A stretch of DNA of 41,001 nucleotides from an uncultured Prochlorococcus sp. (lineage in GTDB: Bacteria; Cyanobacteriota; Cyanobacteriia; PCC-6307; Cyanobiaceae): assembly GCA_902616595.1 (NCBI GenBank), contig CACMTJ010000010.1:1-41001 (forward strand). The letters are read 5' to 3'. The notes below the pieces were generated by a model. It did not search any database, was not told the DNA's origin, and worked only from the letters and a program-made list of their open reading frames with translations. Shown one piece after another: positions 6,745 to 14,969 of this stretch. Position 1 is the stretch's first letter; every line of letters begins with the position of its first letter. A program made the translations under genes and the position numbers.

Positions 6745-8281
6745 ATATATAGAAACTGAACAAGACTATTTTAAAAAAATAATTGTACTAGACATCGCAA
6801 ATAATCATTTTGGTAATTTATCTCATGGGAAAGAAATAATAAATGTTTTTTCAAAATTAAAATATCCTAAAGGTTATAAAGTTTATTTTAAATTGCAGTT
6901 TAGGAACTTAGATACTTTCATTCATATAGAAGCACCTAAAGATTCGCATTACATCAAGAGATTCAACTCAACAAAATTAACAAAAAATCAAATATTAGAA
7001 TTATCGAATTCAATAAAAGAAATTGACAATCAACTCTTCGGACTTATGGTTACTCCATTTGATGAAGACTCTGTATCATGGGCTGAGGAGGCAGGTACAG
7101 ATCTATTAAAAGTTGCCTCATGTTCAGCTAATGATTGGCCTCTTCTTACCAGGATTTCACAATCAAATATTTCAGTAGTTGCTTCAACCGGCGGTTTAAA
7201 AGTAAGTGATATTGATAATTTAGTGAGCTTTTTAAGACATAAAGGCACCAATTTTTCTTTGATGCATTGCATTTCAGTATACCCAACGAAACCTGAAGAT
7301 TGTAATATTTCATTTATAAATGAACTAAAAAAAAGATATCCTGACCTTTCCATTGGTTGGTCTACGCATGAGCCTCCAGAAAATAATGATATTGTAATAG
7401 CAGCTCTTTCAGTAGGAGCTGAATTGCTAGAGAGACATATATGTTTGCCTAAGGTTGATATGCCTCAAAATGCTTATTCAAGTGATCCAGATCAATTACA
7501 AAGCTGGCTAAATAAAATTGAATTAGCTAATAATCTTTTAGATTCTTCAAGTATTTTATGTAGAAAAGAAGAAAAAGATTCAATAAAATTACTAGCTCGA
7601 GGTGCTTATGCAAAGAGAGAAATTAAAAAAGGAGAAATTTTAGATACAAATGATTTTTACTACGCTTTCCCAATATTACAAAAAGGCCAGCATACAGCAT
7701 CAACAATAAAAATTGGGTCCAAAGTTTTAAAGAATATTAAAAAAGATTATGCTCTTATAGAAAACGATAATGTAGAGTCTCCTCCAATAAATTCAAGATT
7801 TTATTTAAAAGAAAGCCTACATGAAGTTAAAGCCTTACTCTCTAAAGCTTCAATTAAATTGAATTCTACTTTTACTTTGGAGTTGTCTCATCACAAAGGA
7901 AGAAAAAATTTTAAAAAAATTGGAACCACAATAATTAATTGTATTAATAGAGAATATTGTAAGAAGATTCTTGTACAACTACCCAATCAATTTCATCCAC
8001 TACATTATCATCCAAGGAAAGAAGAAACTTTTCAAATATTAAATGGTTCTTTAGATGTTATTTCTGATGGACATAAATATTGTTTAGATCCAGGTCAAAC
8101 TCTTACAGTACTCCCTGGGGTTTGGCATTCATTTTCTTCAAAACAAGGATGTGTTTTCGAGGAGGTATCTACAACGCACTTTAATGAAGATAGTGTTTAC
8201 AAAGATCACTCTATTCAGAAATTATCAAGAAATGAGAGAAAAACCATAGTTGATCATTGGGGAAGATTTCAAATGGATTAA
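6734..8281 (+). CDS. NeuB-family sugar acid synthase fused to SAF and cupin domains
   Basis: A 515-residue, three-domain protein. Residues about 10-280 form the NeuB TIM barrel that condenses phosphoenolpyruvate with an acylamino sugar. The family motifs LMHCISVYPTKPED (about 175), IGWSTHEPP and ELLERHI carry the two metal-binding histidines. Residues about 286-346 form a SAF/antifreeze-like domain (LARGAYAKREIKKGE, ILQKGQHT). Residues about 410-500 are a cupin with metal ligands in HPLHYHPRKEE and a later LPGVWHSF. Ordinary NeuB proteins end after the SAF domain at about 345 residues, so the cupin is an extra module, possibly a sugar isomerase or sensor. It overlaps the upstream gene by 11 bases and the next gene by one base. 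Confidence 0.88.
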   Translation: MENKYIETEQDYFKKIIVLDIANNHFGNLSHGKEIINVFSKLKYPKGYKVYFKLQFRNLDTFIHIEAPKDSHYIKRFNSTKLTKNQILELSNSIKEIDNQLFGLMVTPFDEDSVSWAEEAGTDLLKVASCSANDWPLLTRISQSNISVVASTGGLKVSDIDNLVSFLRHKGTNFSLMHCISVYPTKPEDCNISFINELKKRYPDLSIGWSTHEPPENNDIVIAALSVGAELLERHICLPKVDMPQNAYSSDPDQLQSWLNKIELANNLLDSSSILCRKEEKDSIKLLARGAYAKREIKKGEILDTNDFYYAFPILQKGQHTASTIKIGSKVLKNIKKDYALIENDNVESPPINSRFYLKESLHEVKALLSKASIKLNSTFTLELSHHKGRKNFKKIGTTIINCINREYCKKILVQLPNQFHPLHYHPRKEETFQILNGSLDVISDGHKYCLDPGQTLTVLPGVWHSFSSKQGCVFEEVSTTHFNEDSVYKDHSIQKLSRNERKTIVDHWGRFQMD

Positions 8282-8913
8282 TGATTAGATTACTTATCCT
8301 AGATTTTGATGGAACAATTATTCAATCTAATTACATAAAACAAATTTCAATTAACCATTTTGCAAAGTTTGAGTTTGGATATTCTGTCGCCGATAAAGTA
8401 AATAAACAGCAGATAAAGAATTTAACAAGATACCAGCAATTGTGCCGAGTAAAAGGTGCTCCTTTAACAATTAAAGAGAATCTAAAAATAGATCAATATG
8501 TTAATGAACAAGTTTTAAAAGCAAATATGGATAGCAATTTCTATTTACTAGTTAGGATTTGTAGGATAAGGAAAATTAAAGTTTTTCTTGTTTCAAATAC
8601 ACCTGATCATTCCCTAAATTATTTAACAAAAAAACTCAATATTGATTATCTATTTGATGGTATTTTTGGTAAGCGGAATAATCAAAAAAAAAGTAGTGTT
8701 TTTTGGGAAATTCTTCAGTCGATGAGTATAAAACCTCAACAATGTTTAAGTGTAGGCGATGATTATTGTGATTATTTAGCTTCAAAGGATTGTAATATAC
8801 CATTCATAGGAATTAGGCACGAATCTTTAAGCAACTTATCTGAAAATATAAAAAAAGTTGCAAATCTAAGGGGCATAATAAATTTTTTAGAAAAAAATGA
8901 TTTAAAAAAATAA
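8281..8913 (+). CDS. HAD-superfamily phosphatase
   Basis: A 210-residue HAD hydrolase: DFDGTI with Asp8 and Asp10, motif II Ser105 in LVSNTPDH, basic residues NNQKKSS as motif III, and GDDYCD at about 159-164 as motif IV. I start it at the ATG at 8281, which overlaps the upstream TAA as TAATG. An in-frame ATG at 8257 would only add eight residues inside the preceding gene. Directly after a NeuB-type synthase, the natural role is removal of phosphate from a nonulosonate-9-phosphate, as in Neu5Ac-9-phosphate phosphatase. That role is inferred from order and is not visible in motifs. No HAD cap resembling GmhB is obvious. Confidence 0.82.
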   Translation: MIRLLILDFDGTIIQSNYIKQISINHFAKFEFGYSVADKVNKQQIKNLTRYQQLCRVKGAPLTIKENLKIDQYVNEQVLKANMDSNFYLLVRICRIRKIKVFLVSNTPDHSLNYLTKKLNIDYLFDGIFGKRNNQKKSSVFWEILQSMSIKPQQCLSVGDDYCDYLASKDCNIPFIGIRHESLSNLSENIKKVANLRGIINFLEKNDLKK

Positions 8914-8920
8914 TTACACA

Positions 8921-9931
8921 ATGATAGAATCCTGTAATATGAAAAATTTAACAAAATTTTGGTCTGAAGAAAATCAAATTAATTTACCAGTTAATGCTGA
9001 GGAGAATTTACTTGGATTTTTAAGTCCAACTGCCCCAGGAAGTAATTACTGGGATAGTCCAAATGAAGTTTTAGATAAATTAACTGAAAGGGAGTACAAA
9101 AGAATAATTGGTCAAGCAATAGAAATTAAAAATATTATTAGTCCTGATAATCAATTTACTGAAAAAAAGAGTCTGCTCGATGTTGGTACAGGTAATGGAC
9201 TTGTTCCAAAATTATTAGGTTATATTTTACCCTCCTTGGATTGTGTTGGTATAGATCCATTCCTTCATGGAGGTCATAAGACTAGTTGGCAAAAAAGTAA
9301 TTTAGAGAAAGATATTGAGTTAATTATTAAATTGTATAATGATAATTATGGATTTTCCAAAATAGATAAGTTTTCTGAAAAAGCAAAGTATAGAGAATAC
9401 AAATTGTTTTTAAAAGAATATATAGAACAAAAAAATTTTACTAAGTCAGACTTTGTTTATTGTAAAGCAATAGAGCATGTACCAGATTGGAAAAGTTTTG
9501 CTAAGGAATTGGCATATACCGTTAAAGAGAATGGAAAATTAATAATCAAACATAGATCTTTTTATTCTTATTTAGGACCTCACAGATATGCTACATCTTC
9601 AATTCCATGGGGACATTGTATTTTAAATGATAAAGAATATTCTCAGTATATAGATTACTTTCATAAAGAAAGAGCTGAAGAAATGAAAAATTTTTTCTTT
9701 AATAATCTTTCTAATCCTAGAATGACTACTTTAGAACTGATTGAGATCCTCCGAGAAGAAGGAATGATTTTATCCAGTATTTTATACTCAAGGCCTAAGT
9801 ACTATAAAAAACAAGAAGATGTTTTCAGAATTTATCCTGAGCTTGTAGATATTGCTCTGAAGAAAAATAAAAATTTATCTTATGAAGAATTAACTTCAGG
9901 TCTAATAATATATGAATTTGAAAAAAATTGA
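8921..9931 (+). CDS. Class I SAM-dependent methyltransferase
   Basis: A 336-residue protein. Motif I is SLLDVGTGNGLVPKLLG near residue 84, the acidic strand 2 end is GIDPF, and the post-motif KAIEHVPDW is typical of Methyltransf_11/12. The N-terminal 80 residues, rich in Asn and Ser, are unassigned. The start may be 8921 or the ATG at 8939, and neither has a good SD. It lies seven bases after the HAD phosphatase in the same operon, so it may methylate the nonulosonate-type sugar or its glycan. The substrate cannot be read from the sequence. Confidence 0.82.
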   Translation: MIESCNMKNLTKFWSEENQINLPVNAEENLLGFLSPTAPGSNYWDSPNEVLDKLTEREYKRIIGQAIEIKNIISPDNQFTEKKSLLDVGTGNGLVPKLLGYILPSLDCVGIDPFLHGGHKTSWQKSNLEKDIELIIKLYNDNYGFSKIDKFSEKAKYREYKLFLKEYIEQKNFTKSDFVYCKAIEHVPDWKSFAKELAYTVKENGKLIIKHRSFYSYLGPHRYATSSIPWGHCILNDKEYSQYIDYFHKERAEEMKNFFFNNLSNPRMTTLELIEILREEGMILSSILYSRPKYYKKQEDVFRIYPELVDIALKKNKNLSYEELTSGLIIYEFEKN

Positions 9932-10035
9932 TTATTAAATCAGTTTTCAGATTTAAATATTAAAATTACAATTGAAAATTTTTAAATAATCATAGATTTT
10001 ATTATGTAAATAGATTCTTTGATATAAAAAATTCA

Positions 10036-10320
10036 TTAATTTATAAGTAATATTCCACTTATTTTTTTTCCTAGAAGGCGTAATTTATTTTTTAAGCTTA
10101 CTAAATTCTTTTGTATTTCAGGAGTAGTTGATGTTATGAATATAACCATGTCACCTTCTTCAATATTTAAAGAATTTTCTTTACTTAAAAAGGAATTTTT
10201 AGTAACTAATTCCTTTTCAATCGTCTCAAGAGTTTTTTTATCTAGAGATAGATAAATAAAAAGTACATTAGTTAATTTACTCTTCCAGTAACAAATATAT
10301 TTATAAATCTTGGACTTAAA
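10036..10320 (-). pseudogene. Fragment resembling the C-terminus of a Wzc/BY-kinase
   Basis: A frame without a good start reads on the minus strand for about 90 codons to TAA at 10036-10038. It includes LSLDKKTLETIEKEL, then GDMVIFITSTTPEIQKNL and LRLLGKKISGILLIN. The order (Asp strand, 'VIFIT-S-T' strand, helix, 'L-G-K-K-I-S-G-I-L-L-I-N' end) matches the C-terminal strands of bacterial tyrosine kinases of the Wzc/CpsD type, where 'G-V-V-L-N' closes the P-loop domain. No Walker A motif is present. It overlaps the end of the wza remnant in another frame, so the junction is probably a deletion scar. The family call is tentative. Confidence 0.35.
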
Positions 10321-11111
10321 TTAGATTTTATTGCACTTCCTATTAACGCATTATTAGGTTCATTTAGTCTTTCTATTTTAATAATATCCCCATCATAAAT
10401 TCTAATATTTTGGGGAGATGAATAATTTTTGTTATGTCATCTATATTTAAAGTTGTAATTTTTTTGCCCCCTCCATTTGAAATAGAATTTTTTCTTATTA
10501 ACTTAATTTCCTTGATATTTGAGTATTGATTAATTCCTCCTGCTACTCTTATCGCATCGAAGAGTTTTGGGAAGTAATAGATAACTTTAGATTCTGATTC
10601 AACAAATCCTAAAGATGGTGTCGATGAGTTTTGGGATGAATCGATTCTAGAAAAACTACCCACTAAAATTTGTATCCCAGGATTATTTACAGCTCCATCT
10701 ACTAAAACTTTAAATATCTCTATGCTTAAGAATTGAAGATTCAACTTCAGGATATCTTATGTAACTTAAAAACTCCTCATTAAGGATATTATTCATTTCT
10801 TCTTGGGTTAAACCTTTTACATAAACTCTTTTTATTAATGGTAAGTTTATCTTGCCTTCTCCATCAATAGTAACAGTAGTAGTAAGTTCAGGGTAATCTC
10901 TTGAAATTATTATTTCCATAACATCTCCAGAATCAATTATGTATTCATCATCTGGGAAGTTTCTAAGATATTCTTTTGTTAATTTGAAATTAGTTTTATT
11001 AATTTCTTGTTCTTTTGAATAAACTTCACTTTGAGAAATTGGTTGAATATTAAATCCAACCATTAATGCTAAGGCAGTCACTATCTTTATTACACTATAT
11101 TGAAATTTCAA
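10272..11111 (-). pseudogene. Frameshifted Wza-type polysaccharide export protein
   Basis: Three successive minus-strand frames together make a Wza/SLBB outer-membrane export protein. The first (11111-10710) has a signal-peptide-like N-terminus, then YIIDSGDVMEIIISRDYPEL and INLPLIKRVYVKGLTQEE. A one-base excess in an A run at 10712-10714 shifts it to a second frame with KVLVDGAVNNPG and FDAIRVAGGINQYSNIKEI, which is a clear SLBB domain. A second shift near 10415 restores IRIYDGDIIKIERLNEPNN and SPRFINIFVTGRVN before a stop at 10272-10274. Two shifts plus a premature stop make it a pseudogene; sequencing error could explain one but hardly all. In life Wza forms the outer-membrane pore for polysaccharide export. 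Confidence 0.8.
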
Positions 11112-11249
11112 TTACAAAAATAAGAATTACTAATATTTTAGTATAAAAGTTTAATAGATTACAATTGAGACAAAATCTACTGTTAAATATTTTTTTAAAA
11201 TAAATTTTTTTTAATATTTAGTAGATTATAAATTTTTAATTCTGTAAAA

Positions 11250-12047
11250 ATGTCTATTCATATTATTGGTTCTTCAGGCTTTATAGGAAAAGCTATAAAT
11301 AAGAAAAGTTCAGGAAATACAAAACATCTTTTCTATAGCTCTAAGTTTAAAAACGAAATGAAAGTTGATATAAATGATAAAACTACATGGCAAAATTTGA
11401 AAATAAAAAAAGGAGATAAATTAATTTTTCTATCATGGCAAAATCTTCCAAACTACGGAGATGATTTTCATATTTTAGAAAATCTTCATAAATCAATTAA
11501 CTTTCTAAAGGAAATTGCTAAGACAGATATTTCAACAGTTGTTTGTGCCGGGACTTGTTTCGAATATGGATTGCAAAGTGGATGTTTAGAAGAATCTTTA
11601 AATACTGACCCTGTAAACAATTACGCAATTGCTAAGGATACTTTAAGGAGAGTAATTTCAAATACTTTTGCAAAAGAGAAAATTAACTTAGCATGGCTTA
11701 GGGTATTCTATCCATATGGAGAAAATCAAAATCAAAACTCATTAATTCCATTGCTTGATAAAGCAATAAAGAACAAAGAAAAAAAATTCAATATTAGTCA
11801 AGGTGATCAAATAAGAGATTTCATCAGAATTGAAAAAGTTGCAGAGGTTTTTTTAAAATGTGCAGAAGCTGATGTTAATCAAATTATTAATGTAGGATCA
11901 GGTAACCCAGTTTCGATTAGGGATTTTCTAGAGAATTATATAAAAAATAAAAATTCTGATATTAAATTGAATCTTGGGTTTTACCCTAGACGTAAAGACG
12001 AACCTCTCGCATTCTGGGCAAATACTCAAAAACTTTCTAAATTATAA
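11250..12047 (+). CDS. SDR-family NAD(P)-dependent sugar epimerase/reductase
   Basis: A 265-residue extended SDR. GSSGFIGKAI gives the Rossmann glycine motif, CAGTCFEYG gives the Ser/Thr position, and YAIAK gives the catalytic Tyr and Lys. WLRVFYPYG and QGDQIRDFIRIE are the substrate-domain motifs. It is a little shorter than GalE-type enzymes and most like reductases of the CDP-abequose synthase/TDP-fucosamine type (RfbJ-like). It is followed 11 bases later by an RmlC-like 3,5-epimerase. This pairing suggests epimerisation then reduction of a 4-keto-6-deoxy sugar nucleotide, perhaps the CDP sugar made by rfbFG further right. That link is inference. Confidence 0.8.
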   Translation: MSIHIIGSSGFIGKAINKKSSGNTKHLFYSSKFKNEMKVDINDKTTWQNLKIKKGDKLIFLSWQNLPNYGDDFHILENLHKSINFLKEIAKTDISTVVCAGTCFEYGLQSGCLEESLNTDPVNNYAIAKDTLRRVISNTFAKEKINLAWLRVFYPYGENQNQNSLIPLLDKAIKNKEKKFNISQGDQIRDFIRIEKVAEVFLKCAEADVNQIINVGSGNPVSIRDFLENYIKNKNSDIKLNLGFYPRRKDEPLAFWANTQKLSKL

Positions 12048-12058
12048 AAATTAATCTT

Positions 12059-12604
12059 ATGAATCCACCTAGCTTTAAAAAATTAGATACTAAATTAAAA
12101 GATATCGTTCTTATTCAGAGAAATTCTTTTTATGATGAAAGAGGTGTTTTTGGCAAACTTTTTAATAAAGAAACTTTTGTTTCATTAGGCCTGCCCAATC
12201 TTGAATTTAAAGAAACTATATATAGTACATCAAACAAAAATGTAATAAGAGGGATGCATTATCAGTCAAAACCTCATGGAACTGCAAAATTAATAAGTTG
12301 TTTAAAAGGATCTATCCTTGATGTTTTAGTTGGAATTGGTGAGGAAAATTTTGGTAATTTTGAATCTTTCGAACTTTCTTCTGATAACAAACTTACTTTA
12401 TTTATTCCACCAAATTATGCGCATGGATTTAAGGCTTTAGAAGAAGATACTATTGTTGTTTATAATTGTACCGAGCTTTATTATCCAGATTTAGACAAAG
12501 GTATAAATTTCAATTCCTTTGGCTTTGATTGGAATATAAAAAATCCAATTATTAGTAAAAAAGATAGATTTTTGCCTCCTTTAAAAGATATTAAAATTTT
12601 TTAA
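12059..12604 (+). CDS. rfbC: dTDP-4-dehydrorhamnose 3,5-epimerase-like (RmlC family)
   Basis: A 181-residue cupin-fold protein with the RmlC markers FYDERGVFGKLF, RGMHYQSKPHGTAKLI (catalytic His in the strand), ILDVLVGIG and IPPNYAHGF. The length matches RmlC (about 180-190). The enzyme epimerises C3 and/or C5 of a 4-keto-6-deoxy sugar nucleotide. No rmlA, rmlB or rmlD is in this window, whereas a CDP-glucose 4,6-dehydratase is. The substrate might therefore be CDP-linked rather than dTDP-linked, or rmlABD may be elsewhere in the genome. The symbol names the family and does not prove the substrate. Confidence 0.8.
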   Translation: MNPPSFKKLDTKLKDIVLIQRNSFYDERGVFGKLFNKETFVSLGLPNLEFKETIYSTSNKNVIRGMHYQSKPHGTAKLISCLKGSILDVLVGIGEENFGNFESFELSSDNKLTLFIPPNYAHGFKALEEDTIVVYNCTELYYPDLDKGINFNSFGFDWNIKNPIISKKDRFLPPLKDIKIF

Positions 12605-12674
12605 ATTACATCTTATCTATTATTTTATATTTCCTATAACGACTGGATTTATTATTTTATAATTTCTGTTAGGC

Positions 12675-12683
12675 TGTTATACT
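12675..12683 (+). promoter_or_regulatory. Candidate extended -10 promoter element
   Basis: TGTTATACT (TG, one base, TATACT) lies 25 bases before the ATG at 12708, giving a short leader. It is the best extended -10 in this part of the window. Confidence 0.4.
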
Positions 12684-12707
12684 CTTCTTAATTAGAGCAA
12701 TAAATAA

Positions 12708-13898
12708 ATGTTCGACATTATATTACCTGTAAGAAATAGATTTAAAACTTTTGAAAAAACATATAATTCATGCATTTCTTTCATGAAATCAGATTCCAGA
12801 TTAAAAGACACAAAAATTATTATTATTGATAATAACTCAAATGATATCCCACAGAAATTCATATCAAAATTGCATAATTGCGTGAAATATTTGAGATTTT
12901 CCAAGACACTTCCAATGAATCAAAGTTGGCAGATGGCATTATCTTCACTTTCAAATAAATACTTTACTTATATTGGTTCAGATGATGCGTTGATTTTTAA
13001 TAAAGATTCTATTGATAAAATCTTCATGAACGACCATGTTGATTGTTTTTTCTGGCATAAATATTCTTACTTTTGGGATTCAGCTCTTTATCAGAATTCC
13101 AAACCTTCTTTTTCATTTCCAATTAATTACTATCAAACTGGTTTGATTTCTACATCTGATATTTTAAACGATGTTTTTAATGGAGAAACTGCTTGGAATA
13201 TGCTTCCAACAGTTTATAATTCTTTTTTATCTAAAAGAATAGTAGAGAAATTTGAATCTATTAATTCTCAAATAAATTTTTTCTGGAATATACCAGATAT
13301 CTCTAGTGGTATGAATGTTCTCAATATGTGCAAAAATGTTTTTTACCTTGAAAATGGATTAGGTATTTCAGGTGTAAGTAAATTTAGTAATGGATATAAT
13401 TGCTTAAAAAAAGTTAAAACAGAAGAAACTACTGAATTTGATAGATTTAATAAGAATTTTGAAAAACAACTGTCTACCATTAAGAATGTCTATAGTCATC
13501 CACAAACAATTACAGCAGAAATATTTATAAAGTCATTATCTTTTATGAATTATAAATATATTGAAAACTTATCTTTAGTAAAAGATAATGCGAATTTTAC
13601 TTTAATAAATGATGTTAAAGATTTGTTTAATCCCTATAAATTTAACTTGAAAAGTTTTCTGATAAATTTATTTATAATCCCAAATAGAGAATTAAAAGAC
13701 ATAGAAATATTATCTAAATATTTAAATAAATTATTTCTCAAAAAAAATAAGTTTTTCTTTTTTATTGATAGATCTCTACCATCAGGTAAGGTTATTAATA
13801 ATAAATTTATTAAATATATTAACTTTCTGAATCAATTTTTAATTCTAACTTTATCTAGGATATTTCTAGAAATAGAAACTTATTTAAAAAGAAGGTAA
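12708..13898 (+). CDS. Family 2 (GT-A) glycosyltransferase
   Basis: A 396-residue protein. The GT-A N-terminal domain starts IILPVRNRFKTFEKT, followed by KIIIIDNNSND (UDP/NDP-sugar binding Asp region). YIGSDDALIF at about residue 90 carries the Asp-x-Asp metal motif. The C-terminal third is Lys/Phe-rich with no clear domain or transmembrane helix, so it is probably a peripheral cytoplasmic transferase adding one sugar of the repeat unit. It stands alone between the epimerase pair and pseB, with its own candidate promoter. Donor and acceptor are unknown. Confidence 0.82.
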   Translation: MFDIILPVRNRFKTFEKTYNSCISFMKSDSRLKDTKIIIIDNNSNDIPQKFISKLHNCVKYLRFSKTLPMNQSWQMALSSLSNKYFTYIGSDDALIFNKDSIDKIFMNDHVDCFFWHKYSYFWDSALYQNSKPSFSFPINYYQTGLISTSDILNDVFNGETAWNMLPTVYNSFLSKRIVEKFESINSQINFFWNIPDISSGMNVLNMCKNVFYLENGLGISGVSKFSNGYNCLKKVKTEETTEFDRFNKNFEKQLSTIKNVYSHPQTITAEIFIKSLSFMNYKYIENLSLVKDNANFTLINDVKDLFNPYKFNLKSFLINLFIIPNRELKDIEILSKYLNKLFLKKNKFFFFIDRSLPSGKVINNKFIKYINFLNQFLILTLSRIFLEIETYLKRR

Positions 13899-13912
13899 TA
13901 ATCGGAATAGTT

Positions 13913-13918
13913 TATAAT
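13913..13918 (+). promoter_or_regulatory. Consensus -10 box before pseB
   Basis: A perfect TATAAT is placed 28 bases before the pseB ATG at 13947, within the 48-base gap after the glycosyltransferase. It has no clear -35. Confidence 0.35.
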
Positions 13919-13946
13919 AATCAAATAATCTGCTGTTTTTAATAAT

Positions 13947-14960
13947 ATGAAGAAATTAGAAAAAGTTCTCATAACTGGTGGTACAGGAAGTTTTGGTAGA
14001 GCTTTGATAAAAGATATAGTTGCTTCAGTTCCAAATTTAAAAAGATTAGTTATATATAGCAGGGATGAATTAAAGCAATGGGAACTAAAGCAAATATATC
14101 CTGAAGATAAATTCCCTCAATTACGTTTTTTTATTGGTGATATTAGGGATCAAGATCGTCTAAATATGGCTTTTCACAATATTGACACAGTCATACATGC
14201 AGCAGCTCTTAAACAAGTGCCCGCTGCAGAATATAATCCAATGGAATACATTAAAACAAATGTTTTAGGTGCAGAAAATTTGGTAAAAGCTTGTTTAGAG
14301 TGTAATATAAAAGACCTAATTGCTTTAAGCACAGATAAAGCTTGTTCTCCTATAAATTTGTATGGAGCCACAAAGCTATGTTCGGATAAACTTTTTATAG
14401 CAGCAAACAATATTAAGGGAGATAGAGACTTAAAGTTCTCTATTGTTAGATATGGGAACGTTTTGGGGTCTAGAGGCTCAGTAATACCTTTTTTTCTTAA
14501 AAAAGCAAAAGAGGGAGTGATACCCATAACAGAAAAAAATATGACAAGGTTTAATATTCTTCTTGAAGATGCGGTAAAGATGGTTAAATGGGCACTAATA
14601 AATGCTCTTGGAGGAGAAATATTTGTACCAAAATTAAAAAGCTATAGAATTATGGACATAGCAGAAGCAATTGCCCCCAGTTGTAAAAAAGAATTCATAG
14701 GAATGAGACCAGGTGAAAAAGTGCATGAAAAAATGATTAGCCAAGCAGATAGTCAATCAACTATTTCTTTAGGAGATTATTATGCAATACTCCCACCTGA
14801 TGGGGATTTGGAGAATTTATATAAAAAGTTAAATATAAACTTTACTAAAGTAGATCAAGGTTTTTCTTATTCATCTAATAACAATAATTCTTTCTTAAAT
14901 GTTGAAGATATAAGGAAGTTAATTATAGAAAATTTAGATTCAAATTTTGTTCCTATTTAA
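13947..14960 (+). CDS. pseB: UDP-GlcNAc 4,6-dehydratase (5-inverting)
   Basis: A 337-residue extended SDR of the PseB/FlaA1 type. TGGTGSFGRAL binds NADP, YSRDELKQWE is a family hallmark, and LSTDKA (Asp130, Lys131) with YGATK (Tyr139, Lys143) forms the catalytic set. MTRF and GMRPGEKVHE complete the signature. The known reaction converts UDP-GlcNAc to UDP-2-acetamido-2,6-dideoxy-beta-L-arabino-hexos-4-ulose. It is followed nine bases later by pseC, whose aminotransferase uses this product. The length is standard and I see no damage. FlaA1-like membrane domains are absent, so it is a soluble cytoplasmic enzyme. Confidence 0.92.
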   Translation: MKKLEKVLITGGTGSFGRALIKDIVASVPNLKRLVIYSRDELKQWELKQIYPEDKFPQLRFFIGDIRDQDRLNMAFHNIDTVIHAAALKQVPAAEYNPMEYIKTNVLGAENLVKACLECNIKDLIALSTDKACSPINLYGATKLCSDKLFIAANNIKGDRDLKFSIVRYGNVLGSRGSVIPFFLKKAKEGVIPITEKNMTRFNILLEDAVKMVKWALINALGGEIFVPKLKSYRIMDIAEAIAPSCKKEFIGMRPGEKVHEKMISQADSQSTISLGDYYAILPPDGDLENLYKKLNINFTKVDQGFSYSSNNNNSFLNVEDIRKLIIENLDSNFVPI

Positions 14961-14969
14961 TTATTACCC

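Noticed and set aside
7030-7353. Minus-strand open frame opposite the NeuB domain
   Set aside because: It is antisense to a strongly conserved catalytic region and its translation resembles no protein. It is explained as a shadow.
14174-14527. Minus-strand open frame opposite pseB
   Set aside because: It is antisense to intact PseB motifs, with no start signal or recognisable product.
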